32,821 nt of DNA from an uncultured Verrucomicrobiota bacterium (GTDB lineage: Bacteria > Verrucomicrobiota > Verrucomicrobiia > Opitutales > Seribacteraceae), in NCBI GenBank assembly GCA_902612125.1, contig CACMBV010000024.1:1-32821 (forward strand). Reading direction: 5' to 3'. Position numbers and translations under genes: made by a program. Shown here one piece after another: positions 1 to 8,262 of this stretch. A model generated the notes under the pieces. That model worked only from the letters and a program-made list of their open reading frames with translations, was not told where the DNA came from and searched no databases. Positions within the stretch are counted from its first letter, which is position 1. Each line of letters begins with the position of its first letter.

Positions 1-190
1 GCCTTTTTTCATCGTCTTTGAGGACCTCAAATGCATTTGAAATCTCTTTAAATTTTTCTTCAGCTTTTTTGTCGCCTGGATTTTTGTCAGGATGATATTT
101 TATCGCAAGTTTGCGATAGGCTTTTTTGATTTCATCTGAGGTGGCATTATTCTCAACTCCAAGAACTTCATAAAAGTCTTTTTCTGGCAT
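1..190 (-). CDS. dnaJ: Chaperone protein DnaJ, N-terminal fragment cut by window edge
   Basis: This is the first 63 codons of DnaJ (Hsp40), the co-chaperone that delivers unfolded clients to DnaK and stimulates its ATPase. The visible part is a typical J domain: it opens [12 protein letters not shown], has the basic helix II ([11 protein letters not shown]), the invariant HPD tripeptide at residues 33-35, and then helix III ([17 protein letters not shown]). The ATG is at 188-190. The reading frame is open to base 1, so the Gly/Phe linker, zinc fingers and substrate-binding domains lie outside the window. It starts 12 bases after the grpE stop on the same strand, so the two are almost certainly cotranscribed. 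Another J-domain protein such as CbpA cannot be excluded from the J domain alone, but grpE linkage favours DnaJ. Confidence 0.9.
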   Translation of the reverse strand, partial: MPEKDFYEVLGVENNATSDEIKKAYRKLAIKYHPDKNPGDKKAEEKFKEISNAFEVLKDDEKR

Positions 191-202
191 GCTTATGTTT
201 AA

Positions 203-790
203 TTAGATTTTTTCTTCTTCTATACCCTGAGAAATGATAACCGATGCAGGCCGGAGTAATTTGTCTTTGATTTTATATCCAGTTCGAATTGTCTGAATAA
301 CCAAGCCCTCTTCAATTTCTTCGCTTGGCTTATAACTTAGTGCTTCATGAAGTTTGGGATCAAACTCGACTCCGAGGGGATTAATTACTTCAAGACCATA
401 TTCTCCAAGAATATTTTCCATTTGCTTAAAGGCCATCGAAATTCCAATAAATATATTTTTGGTCGATTCTTCCTTTTCAACTTCTTGCATTCCCATTTGA
501 AAAGCATCGAGGGAAGGCAGTAAATCTCCAATAATTTGAGACCTGGTGCGCTGAACAGCCTCTTCCCTTTCTTTAATTTGCCTTCTTTTTAGGTTTTCAA
601 GGTCTGCAAGGACTCGAATATATTTATTCTGAAAATCCTCATTTTTTGAATATGCTTCCTGAACTTTTTTCGTTAAGTTTTCCTGAGTCTTCTTTTCAAC
701 TTCGGATTCAGCAGTTATGTTTTCAGGACTCTCCTGAGTATCAGAGTCATCTGGGTTATCTTTTTTGATATTTTGCGTATCTTGATCCAT
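203..790 (-). CDS. grpE: Nucleotide exchange factor GrpE
   Basis: GrpE (195 aa) releases ADP from DnaK and so completes the DnaK-DnaJ-GrpE folding cycle in the cytoplasm. The first 55 residues or so are acidic and low in complexity. A long coiled-coil helix follows, including YIRVLADLENLKRRQIKERE, a hallmark GrpE stretch that forms the dimer stalk. The C-terminal beta-wing domain carries EVINPLGVEFDPKLHEALS and ends with the GYKIKDKLLRPASVIIS signature. Length is normal for the family. The ATG start is at 788-790, the stop is TAA, and dnaJ follows 12 bases later. The 67-base gap to the upstream phosphomannose isomerase gene could hold the promoter, but I see no clear -35/-10 pair or CIRCE-like inverted repeat there. 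Confidence 0.95.
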   Translation of the reverse strand: MDQDTQNIKKDNPDDSDTQESPENITAESEVEKKTQENLTKKVQEAYSKNEDFQNKYIRVLADLENLKRRQIKEREEAVQRTRSQIIGDLLPSLDAFQMGMQEVEKEESTKNIFIGISMAFKQMENILGEYGLEVINPLGVEFDPKLHEALSYKPSEEIEEGLVIQTIRTGYKIKDKLLRPASVIISQGIEEEKI

Positions 791-857
791 TTTTTAAAGA
801 GTTGTAATTCAGTAAATTAAATAAGTAGAAGGAGTAATCTATGCTTTATGATTAAAT

Positions 858-1805
858 TTAAAATCTGTCAGTGATTAACATGCAACAATCTTCATGAGAT
901 GCAATTTTACAGGCTGATTTATAGGGAGAAATATAGGAAATTCCTGGTTCAAGCAACTGATTACCGCAAAATGATTTCCCTAAGAAAGGGCTCAAGATTG
1001 CACATTCGATAGATGGATCTTTGATTTTGTAATGCGAATTTTTCTTTAGATTTAACCTGCGAATTCTGAAATGCTTGCAATCCGCAATGGTTGTAACTCC
1101 ATATTCGTTACTTGTTTTTATGGAAGAAGGCTTGATGTCATTAAACTTAATTGACTCCAAACTTTCTTTTACATGCAAATCTCTTGGTCTCCCGTCCAAA
1201 CCTATCCGTCCCCAGTCGTATACACGATAAGTCGAATCTGAATTTTGCTGAATTTCGAGAATCAGGTTACCGGCATCGATGGCATGTATTCTTCCGCTTT
1301 CAACGAGTACTGAATCATTGGGGCATGACTTAATCCTGTGACACAGACTTTCGGCACGGGAATTCTCCAATGCTCTCTGCAGTTCATTTTTCGAAGTTCT
1401 TTGATTAAAACCCAAAAAAAGCCCTGAATCCTCAGAGCATCTTACCACATACCAATTTTCGGTTTTAGGTTCGCTTCCGAGTTTTTCGGCAAGTTTAGCA
1501 GGTGGATGTACTTGTAGGCTCAATCTTTCCCGGCAGTCCAACCACTTGATTAAGATAGGGAATCTCATTCCTTTTTCCCATTTTTGACCCATAATTTCAA
1601 AACCCCTTTTTTCAAGAATTTTCCTTATTGAAGACTTTTCTCCATGGCCTAAATGGCAAATTGATTGATCCTCGTCCCGGTCCACGATGTTCCAAGATTC
1701 ACCAAATTTTTCATTCTTTTTTATTTTCGGATCAAACAATTCACTGAACTGATTTCCTCCCCAAACTCTTTTTTTATATATTGGTTCAAACTTGAAAATA
1801 CTCAC
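858..1805 (-). CDS. manA: Mannose-6-phosphate isomerase, class I (short ManA type)
   Basis: A 315-residue type I phosphomannose isomerase, a zinc enzyme interconverting fructose-6-phosphate and mannose-6-phosphate and linking glycolysis to GDP-mannose and glycan synthesis. It matches the short Bacillus-type ManA in length and motifs: KRVWGG near residues 12-17, FGESW at 34-38, then LSLQVHP with putative zinc ligands Q98 and H100, E117 within KTENWYVV, and H174 in GRIHAIDAG. EIQQNSDSTYRVYDWGR at 184-200 is the usual catalytic-cupin signature. The start is a GTG at 1803-1805. It is well supported because an in-frame TAA lies two codons upstream, and the nearby ATG at 1807-1809 is in another frame. 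The gene diverges from ftsK. In this setting it may also help feed mannose from glycan catabolism into central metabolism, which is inference. Confidence 0.9.
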   Translation of the reverse strand: MSIFKFEPIYKKRVWGGNQFSELFDPKIKKNEKFGESWNIVDRDEDQSICHLGHGEKSSIRKILEKRGFEIMGQKWEKGMRFPILIKWLDCRERLSLQVHPPAKLAEKLGSEPKTENWYVVRCSEDSGLFLGFNQRTSKNELQRALENSRAESLCHRIKSCPNDSVLVESGRIHAIDAGNLILEIQQNSDSTYRVYDWGRIGLDGRPRDLHVKESLESIKFNDIKPSSIKTSNEYGVTTIADCKHFRIRRLNLKKNSHYKIKDPSIECAILSPFLGKSFCGNQLLEPGISYISPYKSACKIASHEDCCMLITDRF

Positions 1806-1879
1806 GCATTACCTTTTAGTAAAGATGTGTGGATGTGTAAATGATTGTTGTGCGGGGGAATTTCTAACTTTTGATTTAG
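1806..1879. promoter_or_regulatory. Divergent intergenic region between manA and ftsK
   Basis: These 74 bases separate the divergent GTG start of manA and ATG start of ftsK, so promoters for both genes are expected here or overlapping the ends. The sequence is AT-rich with one G run (cgggggaa near 1853-1860). I cannot identify a convincing -35/-10 pair or operator by eye. Confidence 0.35.
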
Positions 1880-4498
1880 ATGAGTAAATCTAATCTAAAC
1901 TTGAGTGTCGTTTCTCCAAAAAGAAGTTCTTATCTGGGTGGTTTAACAGCCGTAGTAGCAGCTTTCAGTTTAGTTGCTTTGGTTGATTATGATCCCCTGT
2001 TTGTGCATCAATCACCACAAATAAGCGACTCACCAGTTCTGGGAAAAACCGGAGTTTTTTTGGCAAGATGTTTTAACGGGTGGTTTGGCATTTCCTCATG
2101 GTTGCTACCTTGGTTTTTTTTAAATCTGTCAATTTCCTGTTTCAAGCAAACCACAACTCAACTAAAGTTGACCCAGTTCTGTTCAACTCTGGCATGCGTT
2201 CTGTTCGTAAGTATCCTTGGTAATGTCATTGATCACTCCAATTTGGAATCAAAGAACATTTCAGTTTTTGTAAAGGATCTTTACGAACACGGAGCTGGGG
2301 GCTCATTGGGAGCAATTTTGTATTCTGGTATGCCCTTCGTAGATTCCATCAGCAAAACACTAGGAAACGCGGGCCCACTTAAAATTTGGCTCGGAAGTGC
2401 GGGTACGATTCTTTTATCATTAGCAGGCCTATTGATCGGACTCTTTTATCATGTCCGTTGGTATTTCAATCTGAAGAACCCTTTGACCAAATTCACGGAT
2501 ATCTTGTCCAAGCAAAAGAATAAACAAAAAGCCTTCAATGGAGAATTCAAAAGAGATGATAAAGCAGAAAAAAACCAGAAGTTAGTTTCGAAGCAGAAAA
2601 AAACCAAGAAATGGAGTTTTAATTTCATTAATTCCAAGGATGAAGACGATTTATTGTTTGAGGATGTCTCTCTTCAACAAAGTGATTTCCCTGCCGGAGA
2701 TTGGCTCACGAATAAGTCAGGCTACCGAGCAAAAACCTCGATGAAAAAAGAATCAAGAGTGAAGGAAGAGTCTTCCGATCCAATTGTTGACAACGGAGTT
2801 GCAGCAGTGCCTGCCCAATCTACTCATAAGGGGAATCCTGCGAACGATGAAAAAACTGAGGAAAATGAGCTTCTTGTCAATAGCTCTGTGAATCAGAGTG
2901 AAGTGGATTTGGACGGCTTTAAAGTAGTTCGAGCTGCTAAAACTGAAAAAGCCGGAAATCTCTTTCCTGAACGTAAGGGAGACTATCATTTCCCAATCCT
3001 TGACCTGCTGATGGAGCCACCAGAGGAAGAATCCAATGAAGACGAGGATCACATGATCAAGGCTCGTAATCTCAAGGAAACTCTTGCTCAATTTAAGGTA
3101 GAAATTGAATTAGGTGAGGTTCACACCGGACCCGTGATCACTCGTTATGATGTTCATCCAGCGGCAGGCGTTCGCGTAGAAAAAATTGCCAATTTAGATA
3201 AGAATCTGGCGATGGCACTAAAAGCTGATAGCGTCAGAATTCTAGCTCCCGTCCCAGGAAAGGGTTGTGTTGGCATTGAGGTTCCAAACCAAAAGCCAAC
3301 ACCCGTTTGTCTCAAAGAAATCCTTCAATCCAAAGCTTGGGCGGATGCCGGTGCGGAAATTCCCATCGTCCTGGGCAAAGAAGCTAGTGGCAAGGCTTTG
3401 GTCGCAGATCTTACCAAAATGCCCCATTTACTGGTCGCAGGTTCCACAGGTTCGGGAAAAACAGTTTGTATAAATGCGATAATTGCATCCCTTTGCTATC
3501 ATTCAAGCCCTGAAGATGTAAGGTTTATCATGGTGGATCCAAAAATTGTGGAAATGAAAGTCTACAATGATTTGCCACACATGTTAATTCCTGTGGTCAC
3601 CGAGCCAAAGAAGGTTCCGGGTGCATTGAAATGGCTCTTGGTAGAGATGGAAAGAAGGTATCAAATATTTTCCAAGGTTGGCGTCCGCAATATTGCCGGA
3701 TTCAACGCCAAAATTTTGAAAGACAAGGAAGAAAAGGAGAAAGCTCAACTTCTGGATGCAGAAATGACCGTCGAGGAAAGAGCTGCCCTTTCTTCGATTG
3801 AAGTACCTCGCGATGATGATGTGCTTGAAATTCCAGATAACAAACTTCCTTACATAGTATGCATCATTGATGAGCTTGCCGACTTAATGATGGTTGCACA
3901 GGCTGATGTCGAGACGGGTATCGCCCGATTGGCCCAACTGGCAAGAGCTGCAGGCATTCACTTAATCATTGCCACGCAAAGACCATCGGTAAATGTGATT
4001 ACGGGAGTTATAAAAGCGAACCTTCCAAGCCGTATATCTTTTCGCGTCGCCTCCTACAGAGACAGTCAGACTATTCTTGACGGAAAAGGAGCAGAAGCCC
4101 TTATAGGTAAGGGGGATATGCTTTTTATTCCGCCTGGTAGTGCAACTTTTCTTAGGGCTCAAGGTGCATTTGTAAGTGACGATGAGATTAACGGTATCGT
4201 CGATTATTTAAAGATTAATGGGCCACCACAAATTATTGAAGAAGTCCGCGAACAAATTGAGTCTGCAGGGGAGGATGACGTTCTTGGGAGTGAATCGGAA
4301 GATTCGGATGAAGATCCGATGGTTAGAAAAGCAATTGAGATAATTCGTTCAACCAAGAGAGCTTCCACATCTAATTTACAAAGAAAATTAAGTATTGGTT
4401 ATAATCGAGCAGCCCGTATTATGGATGATTTGGAGGATCGCGGTTTAGTGGGACCCGATATACCAGGACAAGGCAGGGAAATTCTAATGGATTTGTGA
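1880..4498 (+). CDS. ftsK: DNA translocase FtsK/SpoIIIE family
   Basis: FtsK (872 aa) is the septum-anchored hexameric ATPase that pumps chromosome ends through the closing division site and activates dimer resolution. About four N-terminal membrane segments are visible (approximately residues 18-36, 65-87, 98-113, 170-190). A charged Lys-rich then acidic linker covers roughly 195-375, followed by the RecA-like motor: Walker A GSTGSGKT at 521-528, Walker B IVCIIDE with D664/E665, then LAQLARAAGIHLIIATQRPS and ANLPSRISFRVAS. The C-terminal gamma winged helix (about 808-872, VRKAIEIIRSTKRASTSNLQ and GRAARIMDDLE-like sequence) is the KOPS-reading domain. The gene is complete with a normal ATG. 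A RodZ-like gene follows 43 bases later, probably in the same transcript. I see no missing catalytic residue. Confidence 0.96.
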   Translation: MSKSNLNLSVVSPKRSSYLGGLTAVVAAFSLVALVDYDPLFVHQSPQISDSPVLGKTGVFLARCFNGWFGISSWLLPWFFLNLSISCFKQTTTQLKLTQFCSTLACVLFVSILGNVIDHSNLESKNISVFVKDLYEHGAGGSLGAILYSGMPFVDSISKTLGNAGPLKIWLGSAGTILLSLAGLLIGLFYHVRWYFNLKNPLTKFTDILSKQKNKQKAFNGEFKRDDKAEKNQKLVSKQKKTKKWSFNFINSKDEDDLLFEDVSLQQSDFPAGDWLTNKSGYRAKTSMKKESRVKEESSDPIVDNGVAAVPAQSTHKGNPANDEKTEENELLVNSSVNQSEVDLDGFKVVRAAKTEKAGNLFPERKGDYHFPILDLLMEPPEEESNEDEDHMIKARNLKETLAQFKVEIELGEVHTGPVITRYDVHPAAGVRVEKIANLDKNLAMALKADSVRILAPVPGKGCVGIEVPNQKPTPVCLKEILQSKAWADAGAEIPIVLGKEASGKALVADLTKMPHLLVAGSTGSGKTVCINAIIASLCYHSSPEDVRFIMVDPKIVEMKVYNDLPHMLIPVVTEPKKVPGALKWLLVEMERRYQIFSKVGVRNIAGFNAKILKDKEEKEKAQLLDAEMTVEERAALSSIEVPRDDDVLEIPDNKLPYIVCIIDELADLMMVAQADVETGIARLAQLARAAGIHLIIATQRPSVNVITGVIKANLPSRISFRVASYRDSQTILDGKGAEALIGKGDMLFIPPGSATFLRAQGAFVSDDEINGIVDYLKINGPPQIIEEVREQIESAGEDDVLGSESEDSDEDPMVRKAIEIIRSTKRASTSNLQRKLSIGYNRAARIMDDLEDRGLVGPDIPGQGREILMDL

Positions 4499-4541
4499 AC
4501 TCTCCGCTTGCCAAAGTAGCTAAGTTTAATTTGCTAAAAAA

Positions 4542-5345
4542 ATGCCTGTAGGTCAAAAGTTGGAAGAAGCGCGAAAGAGAAAAGGAGTTTCACTGCGTGA
4601 AGTTTCTGAAAGCACAAAAATCCGTGGTGACTATCTTTCCGCGATCGAATCTGGTAATTATGAAATAAACCTTCCCGAAGTTTACTTGAAAGGCTTTGTT
4701 AGGCTTTACGCCAAATTTCTCGGGCTTGATCAGGAAGCCATTGTATCAGACCTTGATAGTGATCTCGGAAAATTCGGAAACAAATCTTCTAAAAAAACTT
4801 TAGGTTCGATTGTTTCACAGGATAGCTCTGAAACTCTTAGTAAATCAGCCAAACCTCCTCATTCGTCTACAAATCATCCAAGAGATATTTCATTACGGGG
4901 AAAAAAGATATCTTTGCCTGTAATCCTTTCCTTAGCAGGAGTGGGAAGCTCTGCGGTTATTGTCTTATTGATGTATCTACTTTCAAGTGAATCTTCGAAT
5001 AAAACTGATGATCAACAACTAACGATATCTGAAGTTTCAGCGGTTACATCCGAAGGGGCACAAAATAGTAAAGATCCTATTTCCACTTCCCATTTACTGA
5101 AAATTTCTATCATTGCGGATGTAAAAAAATTAATCGTATGTGATGAGGGTAAAAGCCCTCCTGTTTTTCATGAATATGACAATTTAGTGAGTGGATGGAA
5201 TGAAGATATCGAGTTTGTAAAATCTTTCAGGTGTTATTCCACTGAGCTCGAGAACTTACTTATTTCAGTGGATGGAACTAAGGCCCAAAAAGTTGGTGGG
5301 GATCGTAAAGGAGTAGGAACTTTTAGTTGGAAGCCAACGAATTAG
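4542..5345 (+). CDS. RodZ-like HTH membrane protein
   Basis: A 267-residue single-pass membrane protein. Residues 1-70 are an HTH_25-type domain like that of RodZ (QKLEEARKRKGVSLREVSE, then IRGDYLSAIESG and LPEVYLKGFVRLYAKFLGLD), which in RodZ binds MreB rather than DNA. A Ser-rich linker follows. One hydrophobic helix at about 123-147 precedes a roughly 115-residue C-terminal part, presumably extracytoplasmic, ending in a beta-rich segment like the DUF4115 region of RodZ (GTKAQKVGGDRKGVGTFSWKP). The start is the ATG just after an A run. Position behind ftsK agrees with a cell-shape or division role. I withhold the symbol because the C-terminal domain is only weakly recognisable. It converges on the M28 peptidase gene with a 23-base gap and no visible terminator hairpin. 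Confidence 0.75.
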   Translation: MPVGQKLEEARKRKGVSLREVSESTKIRGDYLSAIESGNYEINLPEVYLKGFVRLYAKFLGLDQEAIVSDLDSDLGKFGNKSSKKTLGSIVSQDSSETLSKSAKPPHSSTNHPRDISLRGKKISLPVILSLAGVGSSAVIVLLMYLLSSESSNKTDDQQLTISEVSAVTSEGAQNSKDPISTSHLLKISIIADVKKLIVCDEGKSPPVFHEYDNLVSGWNEDIEFVKSFRCYSTELENLLISVDGTKAQKVGGDRKGVGTFSWKPTN

Positions 5346-5368
5346 AGATTCCGATTTATTTTTTTCAC

Positions 5369-8212
5369 TTATCTAGTCTTTGGTATGATACTTAAAGTTT
5401 TAACTTTACCGTTACGTATAACCTTGATCATCTCTTCGTTCCCTGCCTTTATTTTTCCAATTGCGTCTGTGTAGTCGTAGATGTTTTCGATCTTCGAGCT
5501 AGAAAGTTCGATAATGACATCACCGCTTTTCAGTCCAGCAAGATCGGCGGGCCCTTGTTGCGTTACCCCAGACAATAAAACTCCCATTTGATCAGTTTGA
5601 GAATAATTTGGTATGGTACCCAAATAGGCTCTCAATCTGGTTCTGCTGGTTGACGAGGGAGCAGGTTGGCTTTGATAATCTATGGACCCATGTTCAGACA
5701 GGGTATGTATGATATGGGAAAACAATCTGGCACACTTTCCTATCCCTTGATAGTTTATCTTTTCAGCAGTATCAGTCGGTGAATGATAATCATCATGAAG
5801 TCCTGTAAAAGCACTTAAAATAGGTACACCTTTTGAATAAAAGGAGGTTGTGTCAGTCGGAACATGACTATCATTTTGAAGATTTAGGTTTATGCGTAAA
5901 GGTACATTTGCTTGCTGGATTATTTTTCTCCAGATTGTTGAGGAGCCCACACCGTGAATGGTAATTTTATCCTGCAGTCTTCCAATCATATCCATGTTTA
6001 GATAGGCTAGGACTGGGCGTTTTGAATTGTCTTTTGGAAATCTTAGTTGATTGGCAAAGAATGAAGATCCAACCAGTCCGATCTCTTCGCCAGACCAGGT
6101 GGCAAAAACAATGTCGATTTTATGCTTCGGGTTCTTTTTCAATAATCTTATAATTTCCAATAGAGCACTTACCCCGGATCCGTTATCATCAGCACCCGGG
6201 TGGATTTTCCCTTTGTCCTTTTTTCTGGCCCTCGAACTTGATTCACCGTATCCGACATGATCCAAGTGGGCTCCGACCAGTATGTAAGGAAAATCCAACT
6301 GCCTGTTGCCGTTGCGATCAAGATAACCAATAGTGTTTTGACATATTCCCTTGTTCCGAAGAATTTTTATTTGGGATTTCATTTCTTGAGATTTTAAAGA
6401 AAAACCCATTTCTAATTTACCACTTGCCAAAGACTTTAACACAAGCTTGAAATCCTTGGAATTTTCTTCAAAAATTTTAGAGGTCAATTCATAACTAATC
6501 GATATCGCTTGGATGGAAATCTTTTCCCTTGTTGACTGATCGAAAGGAATGATTTTACCGTCAGAATTACTTTTATCAGATATAAACATAATTCCTTTCG
6601 CTCCAAGGTCTCGGGCAACGGAGGCTTTCTTCCTGAGGGTAGAGTGATAAAAATATTTGTCTTTGGTTTCTTGTTCCCATTTTTCTGGAAGATTTCTCAG
6701 GCATAGCACCCATTTGTCTTTAATATCTAAATGCGTGTACGAATCATAGCCTTCAAAATTATTTTTTTCAGGTAATCGTAATCCATACCCTACAAAGATT
6801 AACTGGCCTATTTGACTTTCCCCTGATTCGCTGAAGGCTAGGGGGCTCCAATCTATTCCAAGCTTATACGATTCATTAAGTGAATTTTTGAGATAGGATT
6901 CATCCGCGATTGAAGCACTTTTAAAAAAAGGGAAATTTTGATGCCAGCTTTCTAGATAAACTTTCTCTAAATTGTATTTTTCGAAAGTATTTGCCACATA
7001 TTTATTGGCTTTTTTCATACCATCAGAACCAGTGTATCGACCGCCCAAACTATCAGAAGTAAGATATGCTACATGTTGTTCGAGTTTATTTTCAATATTT
7101 TCGACTGTTCTGTTATCTTCAGATTTGCAGTCCTGAGGAAGTTTCTCAGTAAAATCTGCATCTTCAAGAGCATTTAATGCAAGTTTATGGTTCCAATCGG
7201 CTATAAAAATTTGAGATTTTTTGGTAGGTGTGGCATTGCTAGTCCAAGAGATAGTTTTACCATCAGGTGAGAATGCAGGTAGACTGTCGAATCCTTCTCT
7301 ATTGGTGACACGAACTGGTTTTTTGGAGCCCTTGTTATCCACAATGTATAGCTCAAAGTTCTGAAAACCATGCAGGTTTGTGGAAAAGACAATGTATTCA
7401 TTTGATGGGTGGAAAAAGGGAGCCCACGACATGGCACTTAATTGAGTCACTTTTCTTTCTTTCTTTGTATCCAAAGACATGACAAAAATTTCCGCTTCAT
7501 GTCCATCTTCCGAAAATCTTCTCCAGCAAATTTGATCCCCACTTGAATTAAAAAAAGGTCCTCCATCGTACCCCAACTGGTTGGTTAATCGATCTGTATG
7601 ACCGGATTCAACATCCATCATGTAAATCTCATTGTGAATCGAAATATTATTGGTTTGAATTGGTTCACTTTCTTCATAGGCACTACGGTTTGAAGTAAAC
7701 ACGATTTTCTTACCGTCTGGGGAGAAGGCACATTCGGCATCATATCCGAGTGTATTTGTTAGTCTTGTCTCTAATCCAGTTATTAAATTTTTGGAATAAA
7801 GTTCATAGTGTTCATCATAATCCCAACTATATTTTTTCTTTTTGCCGTCTCTTCTATTTCTTAGTTCTTCTTCTTGTTTTTGTAATGATTCGGGATCGTG
7901 ATGTGTGGACGCGTACAGTATGATTTCTTTGTTAGGATGAAACCACGCACAAGTAGTTTTTCCTACTCCAGAAGAAACCAATTTGTTGCTACCATCCGTT
8001 AAATCCAAATGATAAATCTGATAAAACGGATTTCCAGGGAAAGCTTCTGATTGGTAACACAATTTATTTCCCGATGAGGAAAAGTAACCTTCGCCAGATC
8101 TGTTCCCTTCAAATGTTAGCTGTGAAACATTGCTGATGAAATCATTTGAGTCGGCAAAAACATATTGTGCAATTAGGAATAAAAAAAGGGACACTGAATG
8201 TTGATGAATCAT
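5369..8212 (-). CDS. Secreted M28 family metallopeptidase with TolB-type propeller, PA-like and PDZ regions
   Basis: A large exported zinc aminopeptidase-like protein (947 aa from the preferred start). I chose the ATG at 8210-8212 over an in-frame TTG 27 bases upstream because it gives a compact signal peptide (MIHQHSVSLFLFLIAQYVFA). After it come PD40/TolB-like propeller repeats to about residue 360 (FSPDGKKIVFTSNRS and FSPDGKTISWTSN). A PA-like segment lies at roughly 450-550. The M28 domain has all co-catalytic zinc-site motifs: AHLDHVGYG, GADDNGSG, WSGEEIGL, NMDMIGR and YHSPTD. A C-terminal PDZ domain (GLKSGDVIIELSSS) covers about 860-940. It probably degrades peptides in the periplasm or outside; substrates are unknown. 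The AraC-PAS regulator gene ends 50 bases upstream on the same strand, suggesting cotranscription or local control. Confidence 0.88.
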   Translation of the reverse strand: MIHQHSVSLFLFLIAQYVFADSNDFISNVSQLTFEGNRSGEGYFSSSGNKLCYQSEAFPGNPFYQIYHLDLTDGSNKLVSSGVGKTTCAWFHPNKEIILYASTHHDPESLQKQEEELRNRRDGKKKKYSWDYDEHYELYSKNLITGLETRLTNTLGYDAECAFSPDGKKIVFTSNRSAYEESEPIQTNNISIHNEIYMMDVESGHTDRLTNQLGYDGGPFFNSSGDQICWRRFSEDGHEAEIFVMSLDTKKERKVTQLSAMSWAPFFHPSNEYIVFSTNLHGFQNFELYIVDNKGSKKPVRVTNREGFDSLPAFSPDGKTISWTSNATPTKKSQIFIADWNHKLALNALEDADFTEKLPQDCKSEDNRTVENIENKLEQHVAYLTSDSLGGRYTGSDGMKKANKYVANTFEKYNLEKVYLESWHQNFPFFKSASIADESYLKNSLNESYKLGIDWSPLAFSESGESQIGQLIFVGYGLRLPEKNNFEGYDSYTHLDIKDKWVLCLRNLPEKWEQETKDKYFYHSTLRKKASVARDLGAKGIMFISDKSNSDGKIIPFDQSTREKISIQAISISYELTSKIFEENSKDFKLVLKSLASGKLEMGFSLKSQEMKSQIKILRNKGICQNTIGYLDRNGNRQLDFPYILVGAHLDHVGYGESSSRARKKDKGKIHPGADDNGSGVSALLEIIRLLKKNPKHKIDIVFATWSGEEIGLVGSSFFANQLRFPKDNSKRPVLAYLNMDMIGRLQDKITIHGVGSSTIWRKIIQQANVPLRINLNLQNDSHVPTDTTSFYSKGVPILSAFTGLHDDYHSPTDTAEKINYQGIGKCARLFSHIIHTLSEHGSIDYQSQPAPSSTSRTRLRAYLGTIPNYSQTDQMGVLLSGVTQQGPADLAGLKSGDVIIELSSSKIENIYDYTDAIGKIKAGNEEMIKVIRNGKVKTLSIIPKTR

Positions 8213-8262
8213 CAACCCGAGATATTGCAAAAAATGCAAAGACTCAAGCTAGTGTAGATGGG

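Noticed and set aside
2753-3091. 112-codon antisense ORF inside ftsK
   Set aside because: It overlaps the charged linker of ftsK, whose translation is continuous, and shows no family motif.
8213-8239. TTG start for the M28 peptidase
   Set aside because: It adds nine residues ahead of a compact signal peptide; the downstream ATG at 8210-8212 is a better start.
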